Assembly: GCA_021776825.1 (NCBI GenBank)
Contig: JAJFFG010000092.1
Span: forward strand, 58,896-122,895
From: Planctomycetota bacterium
GTDB lineage: Bacteria > Planctomycetota > JAJSAM01 > JAJVHW01
Reading direction: 5' to 3'
Length of the DNA: 64,000 nucleotides
Part shown: positions 41,311 to 53,430 of the stretch, piece after piece
Position numbering within the stretch: position 1 is the stretch's first letter
How the letters are laid out: each line of letters begins with the position of its first letter
Program-made: the position numbers and the translations under genes
The notes under the pieces: model-generated
Told to the model about the DNA's origin: nothing
Database searches by the model: none
What the model saw: the letters and a program-made list of their open reading frames with translations, nothing else

Positions 41311-41804
41311 GGCGCCTCGCGACTCTGCTGCTCGTCCTCTTGGCGACCGCCTGTGGCGGCGGACGCGACTCGCCCGAACGAACGTTCGAGTCGCTGCTCG
41401 CCGCGTTGGCGGCCGGTGACGGCGCGCGCGTGCACGAACTGCACGACGCCGACTACCAGGCCTGGCTCGTGCGCCGAGTTCGCGACGTGCGCGGGCGCTT
41501 GGGCGAGGGCGAGTCCGCAGCCGGAGTGTTGGAGGGACCGCATGAGACGGCTGCGACGTTCAGCGACGGGAGCCTGGAGGAGGCGACCGGTCGCGTGGCG
41601 CTGGCGCACTCCATGATCGGCCGTCAGCGAGAGTGGTTCGACAGCGCGTCGGTCGTCGACGTCGTGCTCGACGGGGAGCAGCAGGCGACGATCCAGCTGC
41701 GCGGCGTCGACGGCGCGGAACGTCAGCTCTACTTCGTGAAGGAGCCGGCGGGCTGGTCGTACGACCAGTACCGGCACTACCACGAGGCGTTGAGCCGACA
41801 GTAG
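41307..41804 (+). CDS. Lipoprotein of unknown function (second of a pair)
   Basis: 165 residues from ATG 41307, coupled to the previous gene. The signal peptide has lipobox ATAC (cysteine near 16). The mature part begins SPERTFESLLAALAAGDGARV and ends with a beta region (QATIQLRGVDGAERQLYFVK), again NTF2-like in outline. No catalytic motif is seen. The two lipoproteins probably sit in the same membrane and may interact. Confidence 0.7.
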   Translation: MRRLATLLLVLLATACGGGRDSPERTFESLLAALAAGDGARVHELHDADYQAWLVRRVRDVRGRLGEGESAAGVLEGPHETAATFSDGSLEEATGRVALAHSMIGRQREWFDSASVVDVVLDGEQQATIQLRGVDGAERQLYFVKEPAGWSYDQYRHYHEALSRQ

Positions 41805-42168
41805 GGGCGCGGCGCTCGGCGCGAAGACCTCGGCGCTCGCAACTGACCCCGTCGGGGCGGTCCGCCGGCCCGCTCGGCCCGCTCGGGTGGCGCGCGGGAT
41901 TCCGGTGCGATGGCGCACCGCGGGCGAGGCTGGTAGCGCGGACGGCCGTCGTTCGAGAGCGTCGGAATGACCGCGACACCGTTGACCGGCGACGGTCCGC
42001 GTGCACGGCAGACGTCCGCTGAGCGCCGTCCACCGCGTTGGTGCGAGCGCTCGTCGGTCGGCGCGGGCGGATCAGGAGATCCGCCCCTACGCGGCTCATC
42101 TGCATGGAGCGGCGGATGGCCAGGTCGGGCCCGACCGCTACGTAGCCGGGTCGCGAGCACCGCAGGTG
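41805..42168. other. Convergent intergenic region rich in hairpins
   Basis: 364 bases without a convincing gene between convergent stops. It contains short direct repeats (CGGCGCTCG twice near 41812-41842; GGCCCGCTC twice near 41868-41886) and four inverted repeats: 42065-42086, 42123-42136 (GGTCGGGCCCGACC), 42137-42146 (GCTACGTAGC) and AGCACC-GCA-GGTGCT at 42156-42170, which reaches the fusA stop. Confidence 0.5.
42065..42086. terminator. 9-bp perfect hairpin
   Basis: GGGCGGATC-AGGA-GATCCGCCC. It is the strongest structure between the lipoprotein pair and fusA, a probable bidirectional terminator without T-run. Confidence 0.45.
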
Positions 42169-44274
42169 CTAGCGCCTGGCCCGACGCTCCCGCAGGTCCT
42201 TGATGATTGCCTCCTGCAGGCTGCGCGGAACCTTCGCGTACTCCGACGGTGACATCGAGAACGTGCCGCGTCCCTGCGTCATCGAACGGAGTGACGTCGA
42301 GTACTGGAACATCTCGGCGATCGGCACCTTGCCACGAACGATGCGGAGGTTGCCGGCGCCCTGCGCGATCTCGGCGATCTGGACGCGACGGCTGTTCAGG
42401 TCGCCGATCACGTTGCCAACAAACTCGTCGGGCACCGAGACCTCGAGCGTCATGAGAGGTTCGAGGATCGTCGTGCCGCACGTCTCGATCGCCGCCAGGA
42501 TGGCCAGCCGACCGGCCGCGCGGAACGCGATCTCGCTCGAGTCCACGTCGTGCGACTTGCCGTCGATCAGCGTGGCGTGCACGCCGACGATCGGCAGTTT
42601 CAGCTCGCCACCGCCTTCGCAGTACATCCGGATGCCGTACTCGATGGCCGGGATGTACTCCTTCGGGATGGAGCCACCGACGATCGCGTTCTCGAACTCG
42701 AAGTCGCCACTGCCCGGGATCGGCTCGAACGCGACTTTCGCGACACCGAACTGACCGGAGCCGCCCGTCTGCTTGACGTGCCGGCCCTCGACCTCGGCGG
42801 CGCGGGCGAGAGTCTGGCGGAACGCCACGCGTGGCCTGCCGGTCTCCACGGGGACCTTGAACTCGCGCGCCAGACGGTTGGCGATGATCTCGAGGTGGAG
42901 CTCGCCCATGCCGGCGACGATCGTCTCCTCCGTCTCGTCGTCGGTCCACCGCTGGAACGTCGGGTCCTCGCGGGCGAGGCGGGCCAGCGCTTCGGACAGC
43001 TTGTCGCGGTCCCCGCGGCTCTTCGGAGTGATCGACATCGAGATGACCGTGTCGGGGAACTCCATCCTCTCGAGCACGATGGGGCTGCCCAGCGCAGTGA
43101 GCGTGTCGCCCGTGATCGTCTGCTTCATGCCGACGATGGCGCAGATGTCACCGGCGCGGACGCGATCCATGTGCTCGCGCTCGTCGGCGTGCATGCGCAG
43201 CAGTCGGCCAGCACGCTCCTTCTTGCCGGTGCGCGTGTTGAGCACCTCGTCGCCGCGGTGCAGGACGCCGGAGTACACCCGCACGAACGTCAGGTCGCCG
43301 TTCGGATCGCTCACGGTCTTGAACGCGAGTGCGCAGAGGGGGTCGTTCTCGTCGTGCGAACGCGTCTCGGCGGTGTCGTCCTTCAGGCCGCGCACGCCCT
43401 CGACCGGCGGCATGTCCAGGGGCGACGGCAAGTAGTCGCAGATGCCGTCGAGCAGCGACTTCACGCCCTTGTTCTTCAGGGCAGTGCCGCACAGCACCGG
43501 GAACATCGCGGAGCGCAGCGTGCCCTGACGGATGGCGAGACGGATCTCGTCGCGCGTCACGTGGCCACCCTCGAGGTAGGTCTCGAGCAGCGCGTCGCTG
43601 TACTCGGCGATGGCGTCGATGAGACCTTCGCGCGCTTCCTCGGCCTCGGCCTGAAGCTCCTCGGGGATCGGCACGCGGACGGGCTCCTCGCCCTCCACGC
43701 TCATGATGGCGTCCATCTCCACCAGGTCGACGGCGCCGAGCAGGTTCTGGCCCTCGAGGATCGGGAGCTGGATCGGGACGGCCTTCGCGCCGAGGCGGTC
43801 ACGAATGCTCCGCACGCAGCCCCAGAAGTCGGCGCCGGCGCGATCCATCTTGTTCACGAAGCAGATGCGCGGCACGCCGTAACGATCGGCCTGGCGCCAC
43901 ACCGTCTCGGACTGCGCCTCGACGCCGGAGACGGCGTCGAACACCGCGACCGCACCGTCGAGCACGCGCAGGCTGCGCTCCACTTCGGCCGTGAAGTCCA
44001 CGTGCCCAGGGGTGTCGATCAGCGTGAGCTTCTTGCCCTTCCACTCGCAGAAGGTGGCCGCGCTCGTGATCGTGATGCCACGCTCGCGCTCCTCCTCCAT
44101 GTAGTCCATCGTGGCGCCGCCATCGTGGACCTCCTTGGTCTTCCGAATGCGTCCGCTGTAGTAGAGGATTCGCTCGGAAGCGGTGGTCTTGCCGGCGTCG
44201 ATGTGCGCCATGATGCCGAAGTTGCGGCGAGCCGCGAGATCGGCGACCTGATGCGCGTGAACCTTGGGGTCCAT
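42169..44274 (-). CDS. fusA: Elongation factor G
   Basis: 701 residues, full-length EF-G. It drives GTP-dependent translocation on the ribosome. P-loop AHIDAGKTT near 23-31, switch I region [20 protein letters not shown], and NKMD for base recognition are intact. Domain IV carries RVAFRQT and GSGQFG, and domain V ends in the [13 protein letters not shown] motif. It is not in a str operon (no rpsL, rpsG or tuf nearby) and follows lon, so it may be an extra EF-G copy; planctomycetes often carry more than one. Confidence 0.96.
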   Translation of the reverse strand: MDPKVHAHQVADLAARRNFGIMAHIDAGKTTASERILYYSGRIRKTKEVHDGGATMDYMEEERERGITITSAATFCEWKGKKLTLIDTPGHVDFTAEVERSLRVLDGAVAVFDAVSGVEAQSETVWRQADRYGVPRICFVNKMDRAGADFWGCVRSIRDRLGAKAVPIQLPILEGQNLLGAVDLVEMDAIMSVEGEEPVRVPIPEELQAEAEEAREGLIDAIAEYSDALLETYLEGGHVTRDEIRLAIRQGTLRSAMFPVLCGTALKNKGVKSLLDGICDYLPSPLDMPPVEGVRGLKDDTAETRSHDENDPLCALAFKTVSDPNGDLTFVRVYSGVLHRGDEVLNTRTGKKERAGRLLRMHADEREHMDRVRAGDICAIVGMKQTITGDTLTALGSPIVLERMEFPDTVISMSITPKSRGDRDKLSEALARLAREDPTFQRWTDDETEETIVAGMGELHLEIIANRLAREFKVPVETGRPRVAFRQTLARAAEVEGRHVKQTGGSGQFGVAKVAFEPIPGSGDFEFENAIVGGSIPKEYIPAIEYGIRMYCEGGGELKLPIVGVHATLIDGKSHDVDSSEIAFRAAGRLAILAAIETCGTTILEPLMTLEVSVPDEFVGNVIGDLNSRRVQIAEIAQGAGNLRIVRGKVPIAEMFQYSTSLRSMTQGRGTFSMSPSEYAKVPRSLQEAIIKDLRERRARR

Positions 44275-44290
44275 GATGAAGAGCTCCGCT

Positions 44291-44339
44291 GATCGGGTTC
44301 CGGGGGAGTTCCCACGGGTCCGGGGGGGTGAATCCGATC
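44291..44339 (-). promoter_or_regulatory. Leader hairpin between lon and fusA
   Basis: Arms GATCGGGTTC (44291-44300) and GAATCCGATC (44330-44339) pair over 10 bp with one wobble around a 29-base loop that includes CCC/GGG pairing and G7. It lies 17 bases upstream of the fusA start and could be a lon terminator or a fusA leader structure. Confidence 0.35.
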
Positions 44340-44404
44340 AGGTTCCCCGGTCGATTGGAGTGCGGCAAGTTCGCACCGGGGGTGAGACCCCAGTCGTCGA
44401 TCGC

Positions 44405-46795
<2,391 letters not shown>

Positions 46796-46850
46796 GGTAG
46801 GGGAACGCCCAGGGGGCGCCCCCGATCCGCGCGGCGATCCTCGAGCGCGA

Positions 46851-47345
46851 CTACTTGGCGATGGCGCCGAGGACCTCGAGCGTGGTCACGATCCCGAGGC
46901 AGCGGCTCTCGTCCTGGACGAGGAGACGGTGGATCTTGTGCTCCACCATTGCCGCCGCGACCGCTCGTAGCGAGGCATCCGGGGCCACGGCGTAGACCTC
47001 GGCGTTCATGAGTCTCTCGGCCGTCTCCTCGGACTCCTCCGGCAAGTCGTACGAGTCGTAGTCCACGTCGTCCATCTCGCTGCTCGACAGATGGAAGTAC
47101 CCGTGGCCGCGTCGCGGCCGGGAGTCGGGGTCGCTCGCGTAGCGCTCGATGAGGTCCGTCACGGAGATCACACCGATCACGTGGCCGGAGACGTTCGTCA
47201 CGGGCATTCCGCTGATGCGGTTCTCCGCGAGGAGACGTTCGACCTCGGAGAGCGGAGCGGAGTACGAGACGGTGACGACGTCCGGGATCATCACGTCGAG
47301 GGCAGTCAGTTCGGTCCAGGGCCGGATCGTGTCGTGGTTGCTCAT
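46851..47345 (-). CDS. CBS-domain pair protein
   Basis: 164 residues from ATG 47345 (a GTG at 47354 is possible). Two CBS motifs flank a central acidic/Tyr segment (MDDVDYDSYDLPEESEE). The first is in VMIPDVVTVSYSAPL, with ISGMPVTN and GVISVTDLIERY; the second is in AEVYAVAPDASLRAV, with IHRLLVQD and GIVTTLEVL. CBS pairs bind adenine nucleotides and regulate partner proteins. Being between trkH and lon, it could regulate potassium uptake; this is inference from position. A GTAGTC/GACTAC hairpin precedes its start. Confidence 0.88.
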   Translation of the reverse strand: MSNHDTIRPWTELTALDVMIPDVVTVSYSAPLSEVERLLAENRISGMPVTNVSGHVIGVISVTDLIERYASDPDSRPRRGHGYFHLSSSEMDDVDYDSYDLPEESEETAERLMNAEVYAVAPDASLRAVAAAMVEHKIHRLLVQDESRCLGIVTTLEVLGAIAK

Positions 47346-47410
47346 GAACGCCACGGTAGTCGTTCGCGAGACTACGTTCCGTGACGCCAGTCACACGCTG
47401 ATCGGGCTCC

Positions 47411-48988
47411 TCATCGGAGACGCGAGCGGCGCGGCGCGGCGGCCGACCAGCGGATGTCCTTCAGGACCTCCCACTGGAACAACGCCAGCACGGTGACGAT
47501 CTCCAGGCGACCGATCAGCATCGCGAACGTGAGCCACAGCTTCGACAGCACGTGGAAGTCCTGGTACGTGCCCATCGGCCCCGCGGGACCGAACGCGGGG
47601 CCGACGTTGCTCAGGCAGGCAACCGCCGCCGATGCGGAAGTCTCAAGGTCGATATGGGTGCTGGTCGCGGGGTCGGCGCCGAACACCGCAACCGGGATGG
47701 CGACCACGACGTAGCCGAGCAGGTAGAGGAGCACGAGCAGGAAGATCGCGCGCATGACCGACGCGTCCACGCGTTCGCCGCCGTGGCGGATCGGGATCAC
47801 GGCGCGAGGGTGCAGCACACGTGAGAACTCGCGCCGGATGAACTTGAACACGAGGAGGAAGCGCACCTCCTTGGCTCCACCCGCGGCCGAGCCGGCGCAG
47901 CCACCCAGGATCATCACGACGACCAGCAGCGCCTTCAACCCTGGGTCCCACTTGTTGAAGTCGTCGCTGGCGAATCCAGCCGACGAGATCAGGCTCGTCG
48001 TCTGGAACGCGGCGTTGCGGATGTGCTCGACGCCCGGGATGTCCCCCGCGAGGGCGAACGCCAGCACGGTGACGGAGGACAGTGCGACCAGCGTGTAGAG
48101 GCGGAACTCACCGTCACGGAGGAGAGCGAGGGGATTCCGCGTCACGGCGATCCACATGAGCGGGTAGCTCGCCCCGGCGAGGAACATGAACGCGATGAAC
48201 ACCCACTCCGCGGCGGCTGAGTCCTTCATTCCCATGATGGAGTTCGGATCGTTCGAGAAACCGCCGGCCGAGAGCGTCGTGAGGCTGTGGATCGTCGCCT
48301 CGTAGATGCCAGCCGACTTGCCAGACGTCAACGTGACGCCGTCCATGGTCCACCAGAGCAGGGCGACCATCAGCAGCGTGAGCCCGACGTAGAAGATCCA
48401 GAGCTTGGCAGCGCTGCGCCGCACCGAGGGGCTCACGGCCTCGCCCGGTGCGCTCGACGACTCGGCGAAGAAGATCTGCCGGCCCGCGATGCCGAGACGG
48501 GGGAGGACGACGACGAACAGCGCAATGACGCCGAGACCGCCGAACCACTGGGTCATCGCTCGCCACAGGAAGAACGCTCGGGACTGCTCCCACATGTCGG
48601 GGCCCAGGATCGTGGCGCCCGTGGTCGTCAGGCCGGAGATCGCCTCGAAGATCGCATCGACCGGCGAGAGCCCTGCGAACAGGTACGGAATCGCCGCGAA
48701 CACCCCGAGCAGGCCCCACGTCGCGGCGGCGACGGCCAGCGCCTCCGAGCGTCGGAACACGCGTGCATCGTCGTCGTGCCCGGCCACGAGGAGCGTGCCC
48801 GCGACGTAGGTGCTCACCCCCGTGACCGCGAACTTCACGGCCTCCTTGATCTCCTCGCCATCGAGGAGGAACGCCCAGTCCGGATCGAACAGCCCGTCGC
48901 GCAGCGCAAGCAGGAACGGTGGCAGGAAGGCCAGCGCGAAGGGCCGCAGGATGCGGCCGACGACTCCGAAGACGAGGGCGAGGCGCAT
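47411..48988 (-). CDS. trkH: Trk-type potassium uptake channel subunit TrkH
   Basis: 525 residues, polytopic. It contains the four P-loop/selectivity-filter repeats of the TrkH/KtrB superfamily: SGLTTTGATI in the first, TLSAGGFSND in the second, SAGFASDD in the third and LSNVGPAFGP in the fourth. These form the ion pore; gating is by TrkA, encoded immediately upstream (6-base gap). It has more than ten hydrophobic segments. Confidence 0.95.
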   Translation of the reverse strand: MRLALVFGVVGRILRPFALAFLPPFLLALRDGLFDPDWAFLLDGEEIKEAVKFAVTGVSTYVAGTLLVAGHDDDARVFRRSEALAVAAATWGLLGVFAAIPYLFAGLSPVDAIFEAISGLTTTGATILGPDMWEQSRAFFLWRAMTQWFGGLGVIALFVVVLPRLGIAGRQIFFAESSSAPGEAVSPSVRRSAAKLWIFYVGLTLLMVALLWWTMDGVTLTSGKSAGIYEATIHSLTTLSAGGFSNDPNSIMGMKDSAAAEWVFIAFMFLAGASYPLMWIAVTRNPLALLRDGEFRLYTLVALSSVTVLAFALAGDIPGVEHIRNAAFQTTSLISSAGFASDDFNKWDPGLKALLVVVMILGGCAGSAAGGAKEVRFLLVFKFIRREFSRVLHPRAVIPIRHGGERVDASVMRAIFLLVLLYLLGYVVVAIPVAVFGADPATSTHIDLETSASAAVACLSNVGPAFGPAGPMGTYQDFHVLSKLWLTFAMLIGRLEIVTVLALFQWEVLKDIRWSAAAPRRSRLR

Positions 48989-48994
48989 GGTGGC

Positions 48995-50353
48995 CTAGTC
49001 CTGTAACTCCGACAGCGTCTCGAGGAAGAACGTCCGCACGGCGCGCTCGTCCTCCTTCGTGCAGAACACGATCAGGTGGTCCCCGCCCTGCACGAAGTCG
49101 TTGCCGCGCGGGATGATCACCTGACCGCCGCGCAGGATCGCGCCGATGATGGCGAACGTCGGCTGCCGCAGCTTGAAGATCGAGATCGGCTGGACCTCGG
49201 CCGGCAGTGTGAGCTCCAGCACTTCAGCGTCGCCGTGCTCGAGCTCGGCGAGGAGCTCTTCGCGCCCGTGCACCAGGCTCCGCGCCACCGAACGGATGGC
49301 CGCGCCGCGCGTGGACTTGACGACGTCGATGCCGACGCGCTCGAACAGTCGTTCGTTGGCGTGCAGATCCGCGCGCGTGATCGTGCGCGGGATCCCTAGG
49401 CTCTTGCCGAGGAGCGAGACGAGCAGGTTCTTCTCGTCGTTGCTCGTGACCGCGACCAGCACGGAGTCGTCGCCGACGCGCTCCTGCTCGAGCAGCTCGA
49501 GGTCGCCACCGTCGCCGTGGAGCACGAGCCCCATGATCAGCGGCGCGATCTTCTCGCACCGCGCGGCGTCGGCTTCGATGAGCTTCACGCTCCAGCCGGC
49601 GTCCTCCAGCCCCTGGGCGACCGAGATGCCGACGGCGCCGCCGCCGATCACGGTTGCGGTTCGCGCCTCGCTCCCGTGGTCCGCGGTCCGGAGCTGACGG
49701 AACAGCAGCCGATTGATCCCCTCCGGGCTGCCCATCGCCGTCAGCTTGTCGCCGGCCTGGAACTGCGTGTCACCGCTCGGGATGAAGATCTGATCGCCGC
49801 GGCGGCCCATGACGAGGACGACGCCGTCGGGCACTCCGAGCTCGCGCAGCGTGCCCTTCGTGATGGGGGAGCCGTCTTCGACCGGATGACGCAGGAGGCG
49901 CACCCTGCCGCCCGCGAACGCCTCGACGTCGAGGGCGCCAGGGACCGTGACGATTCGCACGATCTCGTCGGCGAGTTGCTGCGCCGGTCGGACGACGATA
50001 TCGATGCCCAGAGAGTGGGCGAGTGCGGTGTCGTCCTCGACAGACTGGCGCAGGTCGCGACTGAACAGGAAGCAGATCGTGCGCTGGGCGCCGATCCGTC
50101 GCGCCGCGACGCAGGCGACGAGGTTGCGTTCGTCGGGGTGCGAGCACGCGACGAAGCAGTCGGCATCCTCGACTCCGGCCTTGCGCAGGGCCGTGGACGA
50201 GACGCTTGCACCATGCACCACCTGGACATCCATGATGTCCGTGCGCGGACCGCGCAGCTCTTCCGGAAGCAGCAGCACCACGTCGTGGTGGGCCATGAGC
50301 TCCTCGGCAAGCCGGAAGGCCACCTCGTCCCCGCCGCTGATCACGATTCGCAT
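48995..50353 (-). CDS. trkA: Trk potassium uptake regulatory subunit TrkA
   Basis: 452 residues from ATG 50353, preceded by a GGGAG-containing leader. Two tandem RCK units: the first Rossmann start MRIVISGGDEVAFRLAEEL has a divergent Gly motif (GGDEVA) while the second, VIGGGAVGISVAQGL, is canonical. Each is followed by a TrkA_C-type domain (about 140-220 and 370-450). RCK domains bind NAD(H) or ATP/ADP and control the TrkH pore. Co-transcribed with trkH. Confidence 0.94.
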   Translation of the reverse strand: MRIVISGGDEVAFRLAEELMAHHDVVLLLPEELRGPRTDIMDVQVVHGASVSSTALRKAGVEDADCFVACSHPDERNLVACVAARRIGAQRTICFLFSRDLRQSVEDDTALAHSLGIDIVVRPAQQLADEIVRIVTVPGALDVEAFAGGRVRLLRHPVEDGSPITKGTLRELGVPDGVVLVMGRRGDQIFIPSGDTQFQAGDKLTAMGSPEGINRLLFRQLRTADHGSEARTATVIGGGAVGISVAQGLEDAGWSVKLIEADAARCEKIAPLIMGLVLHGDGGDLELLEQERVGDDSVLVAVTSNDEKNLLVSLLGKSLGIPRTITRADLHANERLFERVGIDVVKSTRGAAIRSVARSLVHGREELLAELEHGDAEVLELTLPAEVQPISIFKLRQPTFAIIGAILRGGQVIIPRGNDFVQGGDHLIVFCTKEDERAVRTFFLETLSELQD

Positions 50354-50414
50354 GTCGCTTCGGCTCCCTCTCCCGGTGAACCGCCTCCTACTGTGGAAGA
50401 TCGTCCGAGGCGCC

Positions 50415-50477
50415 CTCGCTCCGCTGTCAGATACTCTCGCTCCGCCGTCAGATGCTCTCGTTCCGCTGTCAGATGCT
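50415..50477 (-). repeat. 21-bp x3 tandem repeat at the 3' end of the flavin reductase gene
   Basis: Three contiguous units, 50415-50435, 50436-50456 and 50457-50477. On the coding strand each contains AGC/AGT-ATC-TGA in the same frame, so the gene's last codons and stop are present three times. Units differ at two to three positions. Confidence 0.9.
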
Positions 50478-51068
50478 GGGGCGCGCCACGTCGAAGACGC
50501 CCGCGGTGTCGCAGTAGGCGGTGCCTCCGAGGCGTCCAACCGCTGCCAGTCGGCCCGGATCGGGACGTCCGTCGACCAGGAACTCCTCGGCGAGATGGAA
50601 GCGCACGATCTCGAGCAGGAACATGTCGACCGGCCCCGCACCGATCTCGTGGTGCGCGGTGACGCGCGCCTCCATGGCGATCGCTGCCTCCGCGACGCGC
50701 GGTGCGTCGACGTCGACGGAAGCCTCAGCGGCCAACCCCGCGAACGTCATCTCGTTGTCGCCAGGGGGCAGATCCGCCGACGTCGCCACCATCGCCTCGG
50801 CTAGCGGACGGTGCGCGATGTGGATCACGGCCTCCCGCGTCGCGACCAGGTTCGCGGCGGTGTCCTTCTGTTCACCGTGGCGCCGCCCGATGCTGACCAT
50901 CACGGTCGGTGGCGAGCTCGTCACGCCCCCGAAGTAGCTGAACGGCGCCAGGTTCGGCCGGCCCTCCGCATCGACAGTCGCGACCCACGCGATGGGGCGC
51001 GGGATGACGCAGGCGGTCATCAGGAGATAGGCCTCTCGGGGCGCGAGGTCGGCAGCGGCGATCTGCAT
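50469..51068 (-). CDS. Flavin reductase-like FMN-binding split-barrel protein
   Basis: 199 residues. It has the DIM6/NTAB flavin reductase-like split barrel: MTACVIPRPIAWVATVD near 17-33, NLAPFSYFGGVTSSPP (FMN-binding turn) and MVSIGRR-type strands. Relatives reduce flavin for partner monooxygenases or act as uncharacterised FMN proteins. No monooxygenase is adjacent. It lies upstream of trkA with a 115-base gap that holds the triplicated stop-codon repeat. Confidence 0.85.
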   Translation of the reverse strand: MQIAAADLAPREAYLLMTACVIPRPIAWVATVDAEGRPNLAPFSYFGGVTSSPPTVMVSIGRRHGEQKDTAANLVATREAVIHIAHRPLAEAMVATSADLPPGDNEMTFAGLAAEASVDVDAPRVAEAAIAMEARVTAHHEIGAGPVDMFLLEIVRFHLAEEFLVDGRPDPGRLAAVGRLGGTAYCDTAGVFDVARPSI

Positions 51069-51229
51069 CCCGGGATGGTACGAGCGGCGACCCCTGCTCC
51101 CTCAGAAGCGCGTGCGCCGGCCTCGATGGTCGAGACCGGCGTCCGGAAACTCGGAGCATGACGCCAGGAGGACGTCCGCGTGACGCGGGGGTGATGGCAC
51201 AGGTCGAGCGTGGCGTATCGGAGGACTCG

Positions 51230-52537
51230 ATGACCATGCGTGCACTCGTACCGGCCGCTCTGATCACCGCGGGACTGCTGTCCGCAGGTTGCCGTAGCGC
51301 GCCCGACGATCCCCGGGCCGACATCGATCCGTTCTATCTCCTGGAGGCGATCGCTCTTCAGGACGTGCAGCAGGTCGAGGTCGCCCCTGGGAACGCGACC
51401 GGATACTCCGTGCGCACGTTCCTGCGCCGCGACGACACGACGGTCACCGCTCCCTGGATCACGATCTACGCCGGACAGCGCGCCAACGTCACGGTGCTCA
51501 ACCAGACGACGTTCATCCAGGACTTCGATGTCGAGGTCGTCGAGTCGAAGGCCATCGCGGACCCGATCGTCGGCATCATGCAGGAGGGGGTGATCGTCGA
51601 GGTGCTGGTCCAGCCTGCCGATGAGCCGGGCTACGCGGACATTGGTTTCCGCGTTGTCGTCGCGGATCTCAAGACGCCGATCCCCGTCGAACACGTCCAC
51701 CTGCTCGAGCACGGCCCGGGCGGGCAGATCCAGCTCCCGCGGATGGCCGTGGCACGCGCCGTGGGCGCCGCCCGTGTGGAGCTCGGCACGACGACGCGGG
51801 TCGCGCTGCTGCAGCTCGGTGGCGACGGCGAGACGGTGGTTCTCCTGCGCGTCGACGAGGCCGACATCGGCATGTTGCCGCCCGGCGACATGCCGGACTT
51901 CGCTGGTCCGGACGGCGTGGGGCCGGATGGCGAGGACGTTGATCTCGCGTCGCTCGCCGCCAGCGCCGCACAGTCGGGACGGCTCCGGCTCGACGCCGTG
52001 CGGCTCGACGGGCACCTGGACGCGGGGGTGATGGAGGAGGGCGCCGCACGCTCGTTCGGTCTTCGCGATGCGTCGCCGCTGCGCCGCCTCGAGGTGTTGG
52101 TCGCTCCGCGCGCCGGCTCGTCCATCAGCGACCAGTTCCAGGAGAGCTACGTCGCCAACTACGACGTCCAGGTCACCGAGGCGGAGGGCGGCGTCACGTA
52201 CGACCCGATCATCGACACGCTGCTACTCGGGCTGACAGCCACTGTTCAGGACGACGGCCGACTGATGCTGCTCTGGAAGAGCGCTCCGTCGATGCGCCGC
52301 GTGACCTCGGCCAAGGTCGCCGGCCGGACCCACGTCGACCTCCAGGTCCCCGATGTGCGGACGCACTCGCGTCTCGTCGACCTGCGGTCCGGACGCCGCG
52401 TCGTGCCGCTCGCGCGCCTGCCCGACGGTGGCACCCTGGCGATCGTCGTTGACTATCAGCCAGCTGTGCGCCCGACGACGGCGCTCACCGCGGCCCCCGA
52501 CCTGCTCCTCCCCGCCGTCGCCCGCGCAGCGCGCTGA
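51230..52537 (+). CDS. Lipoprotein with a secretin-core-like segment
   Basis: 435 residues from ATG 51230; GGAGG at 51220-51224. Signal peptide with lipobox LSAGC (C21). Residues 74-150 resemble the start of the secretin (GspD/PilQ) core: APWITIYAGQRANVTVLNQ, then IADPIVGIMQEGVIVEVLVQP and IGFRVVVADLKTP, where secretins have ADPxVGxxxEGxxLxVxP. The N-domains and the rest of the beta barrel are missing, and 150-435 is a different, beta-rich region. It may be an outer-membrane-associated partner of the scattered pilus/type II parts. The assignment is by motif only. Confidence 0.6.
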   Translation: MTMRALVPAALITAGLLSAGCRSAPDDPRADIDPFYLLEAIALQDVQQVEVAPGNATGYSVRTFLRRDDTTVTAPWITIYAGQRANVTVLNQTTFIQDFDVEVVESKAIADPIVGIMQEGVIVEVLVQPADEPGYADIGFRVVVADLKTPIPVEHVHLLEHGPGGQIQLPRMAVARAVGAARVELGTTTRVALLQLGGDGETVVLLRVDEADIGMLPPGDMPDFAGPDGVGPDGEDVDLASLAASAAQSGRLRLDAVRLDGHLDAGVMEEGAARSFGLRDASPLRRLEVLVAPRAGSSISDQFQESYVANYDVQVTEAEGGVTYDPIIDTLLLGLTATVQDDGRLMLLWKSAPSMRRVTSAKVAGRTHVDLQVPDVRTHSRLVDLRSGRRVVPLARLPDGGTLAIVVDYQPAVRPTTALTAAPDLLLPAVARAAR

Positions 52538-52558
52538 CCTCTGCGTGCCTGGTTCGCC

Positions 52559-52580
52559 GGAGCGCCAGCAGTACCGCTCC
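52559..52580. terminator. Hairpin between convergent genes
   Basis: GGAGCG, ten bases, CGCTCC, 21 bases after the secretin-like stop and 54 bases before the end of the membrane-protein gene. Confidence 0.35.
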
Positions 52581-52634
52581 GCGTGGCGCGGCTAGCGCAG
52601 CGCGCATCAGGAGGTTGCGGAACGAGCAGCGGCG

Positions 52635-53399
52635 CTACTTCCCACTGCGGAGGTTCTCGATGCTCGCCGCCAAGTCCTTCGCGTACGGCGCGAGAGCCCC
52701 TCCGAGACAGGAGATCAGGGCGATCTGTGCGATCTGCCCGCTCGCGGGCTGGACGCCGCAGTTCTGCCAGAGTGCGACGAACATCAGGATCGCGCCCGTG
52801 AGCATGGCGGCCCCACGGTTGCGCCACGCCCAGGTGTGTTGCGTGGCCAGTCCGAAGGCGTTGATTCGTGCCACCGCCACGCGCTGAAGTCGCTCGTGGT
52901 CGGCCCAGTAATCCTGCCCGGTGTCCGTCGAACCGTCAGGTCGCGGAGCCTGCGTCGCCGCCTCCCACTTGGTCACGTCCACCCCGGGGGTCCCGCCGGC
53001 GAGGAAGGCGAAGAGGTGGGGGTGATCCACCGGCTGAAGGATGGCGATCTCAGCGGCGTCCCTGATGCGCGCCACGATCGCCGTGAGGTCCAGCGCGAAG
53101 AATGCCTCTTCCGGTCGGTCGCTCCGTCGCCCAAGCGCGAGTCGCTTGCCGGCGAACACCGGAAGCCGGATCTGGTCGGGGCGGACAGCCGTCGCCACGG
53201 CCAGAAGCTCGCGGAAGGCGTCCGCCGGCATCCACCGTGACAGCACGGCTGCTTGGAATCCGTCGCGGCGACCGGTGATCCGCTTCCACGTCTCGACCAG
53301 CGCCATCGCGAACACGCTCACCGACGACAGCGCCAGCGCGTAGTCCGTAGCGCTCTCCGCCAACCCGTTGATCGCCTCTTGCAGTAGTTCGGCAGCCAT
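52635..53399 (-). CDS. Membrane protein of unknown function next to a V8-like protease
   Basis: 254 residues; GGGAGG upstream of ATG 53399. Hydrophobic segments at about 18-36 (DYALALSSVSVFAMALVET), 195-212 (AAMLTGAILMFVALW) and 222-240 (QIAQIALISCLGGALAP) enclose a soluble domain of about 150 residues with no motif I recognise. It is the last gene of a three-gene minus-strand set with the protease and a lipoprotein, 31 bases after the protease stop. Confidence 0.65.
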   Translation of the reverse strand: MAAELLQEAINGLAESATDYALALSSVSVFAMALVETWKRITGRRDGFQAAVLSRWMPADAFRELLAVATAVRPDQIRLPVFAGKRLALGRRSDRPEEAFFALDLTAIVARIRDAAEIAILQPVDHPHLFAFLAGGTPGVDVTKWEAATQAPRPDGSTDTGQDYWADHERLQRVAVARINAFGLATQHTWAWRNRGAAMLTGAILMFVALWQNCGVQPASGQIAQIALISCLGGALAPYAKDLAASIENLRSGK

Positions 53400-53430
53400 C
53401 AGTGACCTCCCGTCGTTGGGTCCACGGAAA

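Noticed and set aside
50415..50477. CRISPR-like repeat array.
   Set aside because: The units are contiguous without spacers, as in the other tandem arrays of the window.
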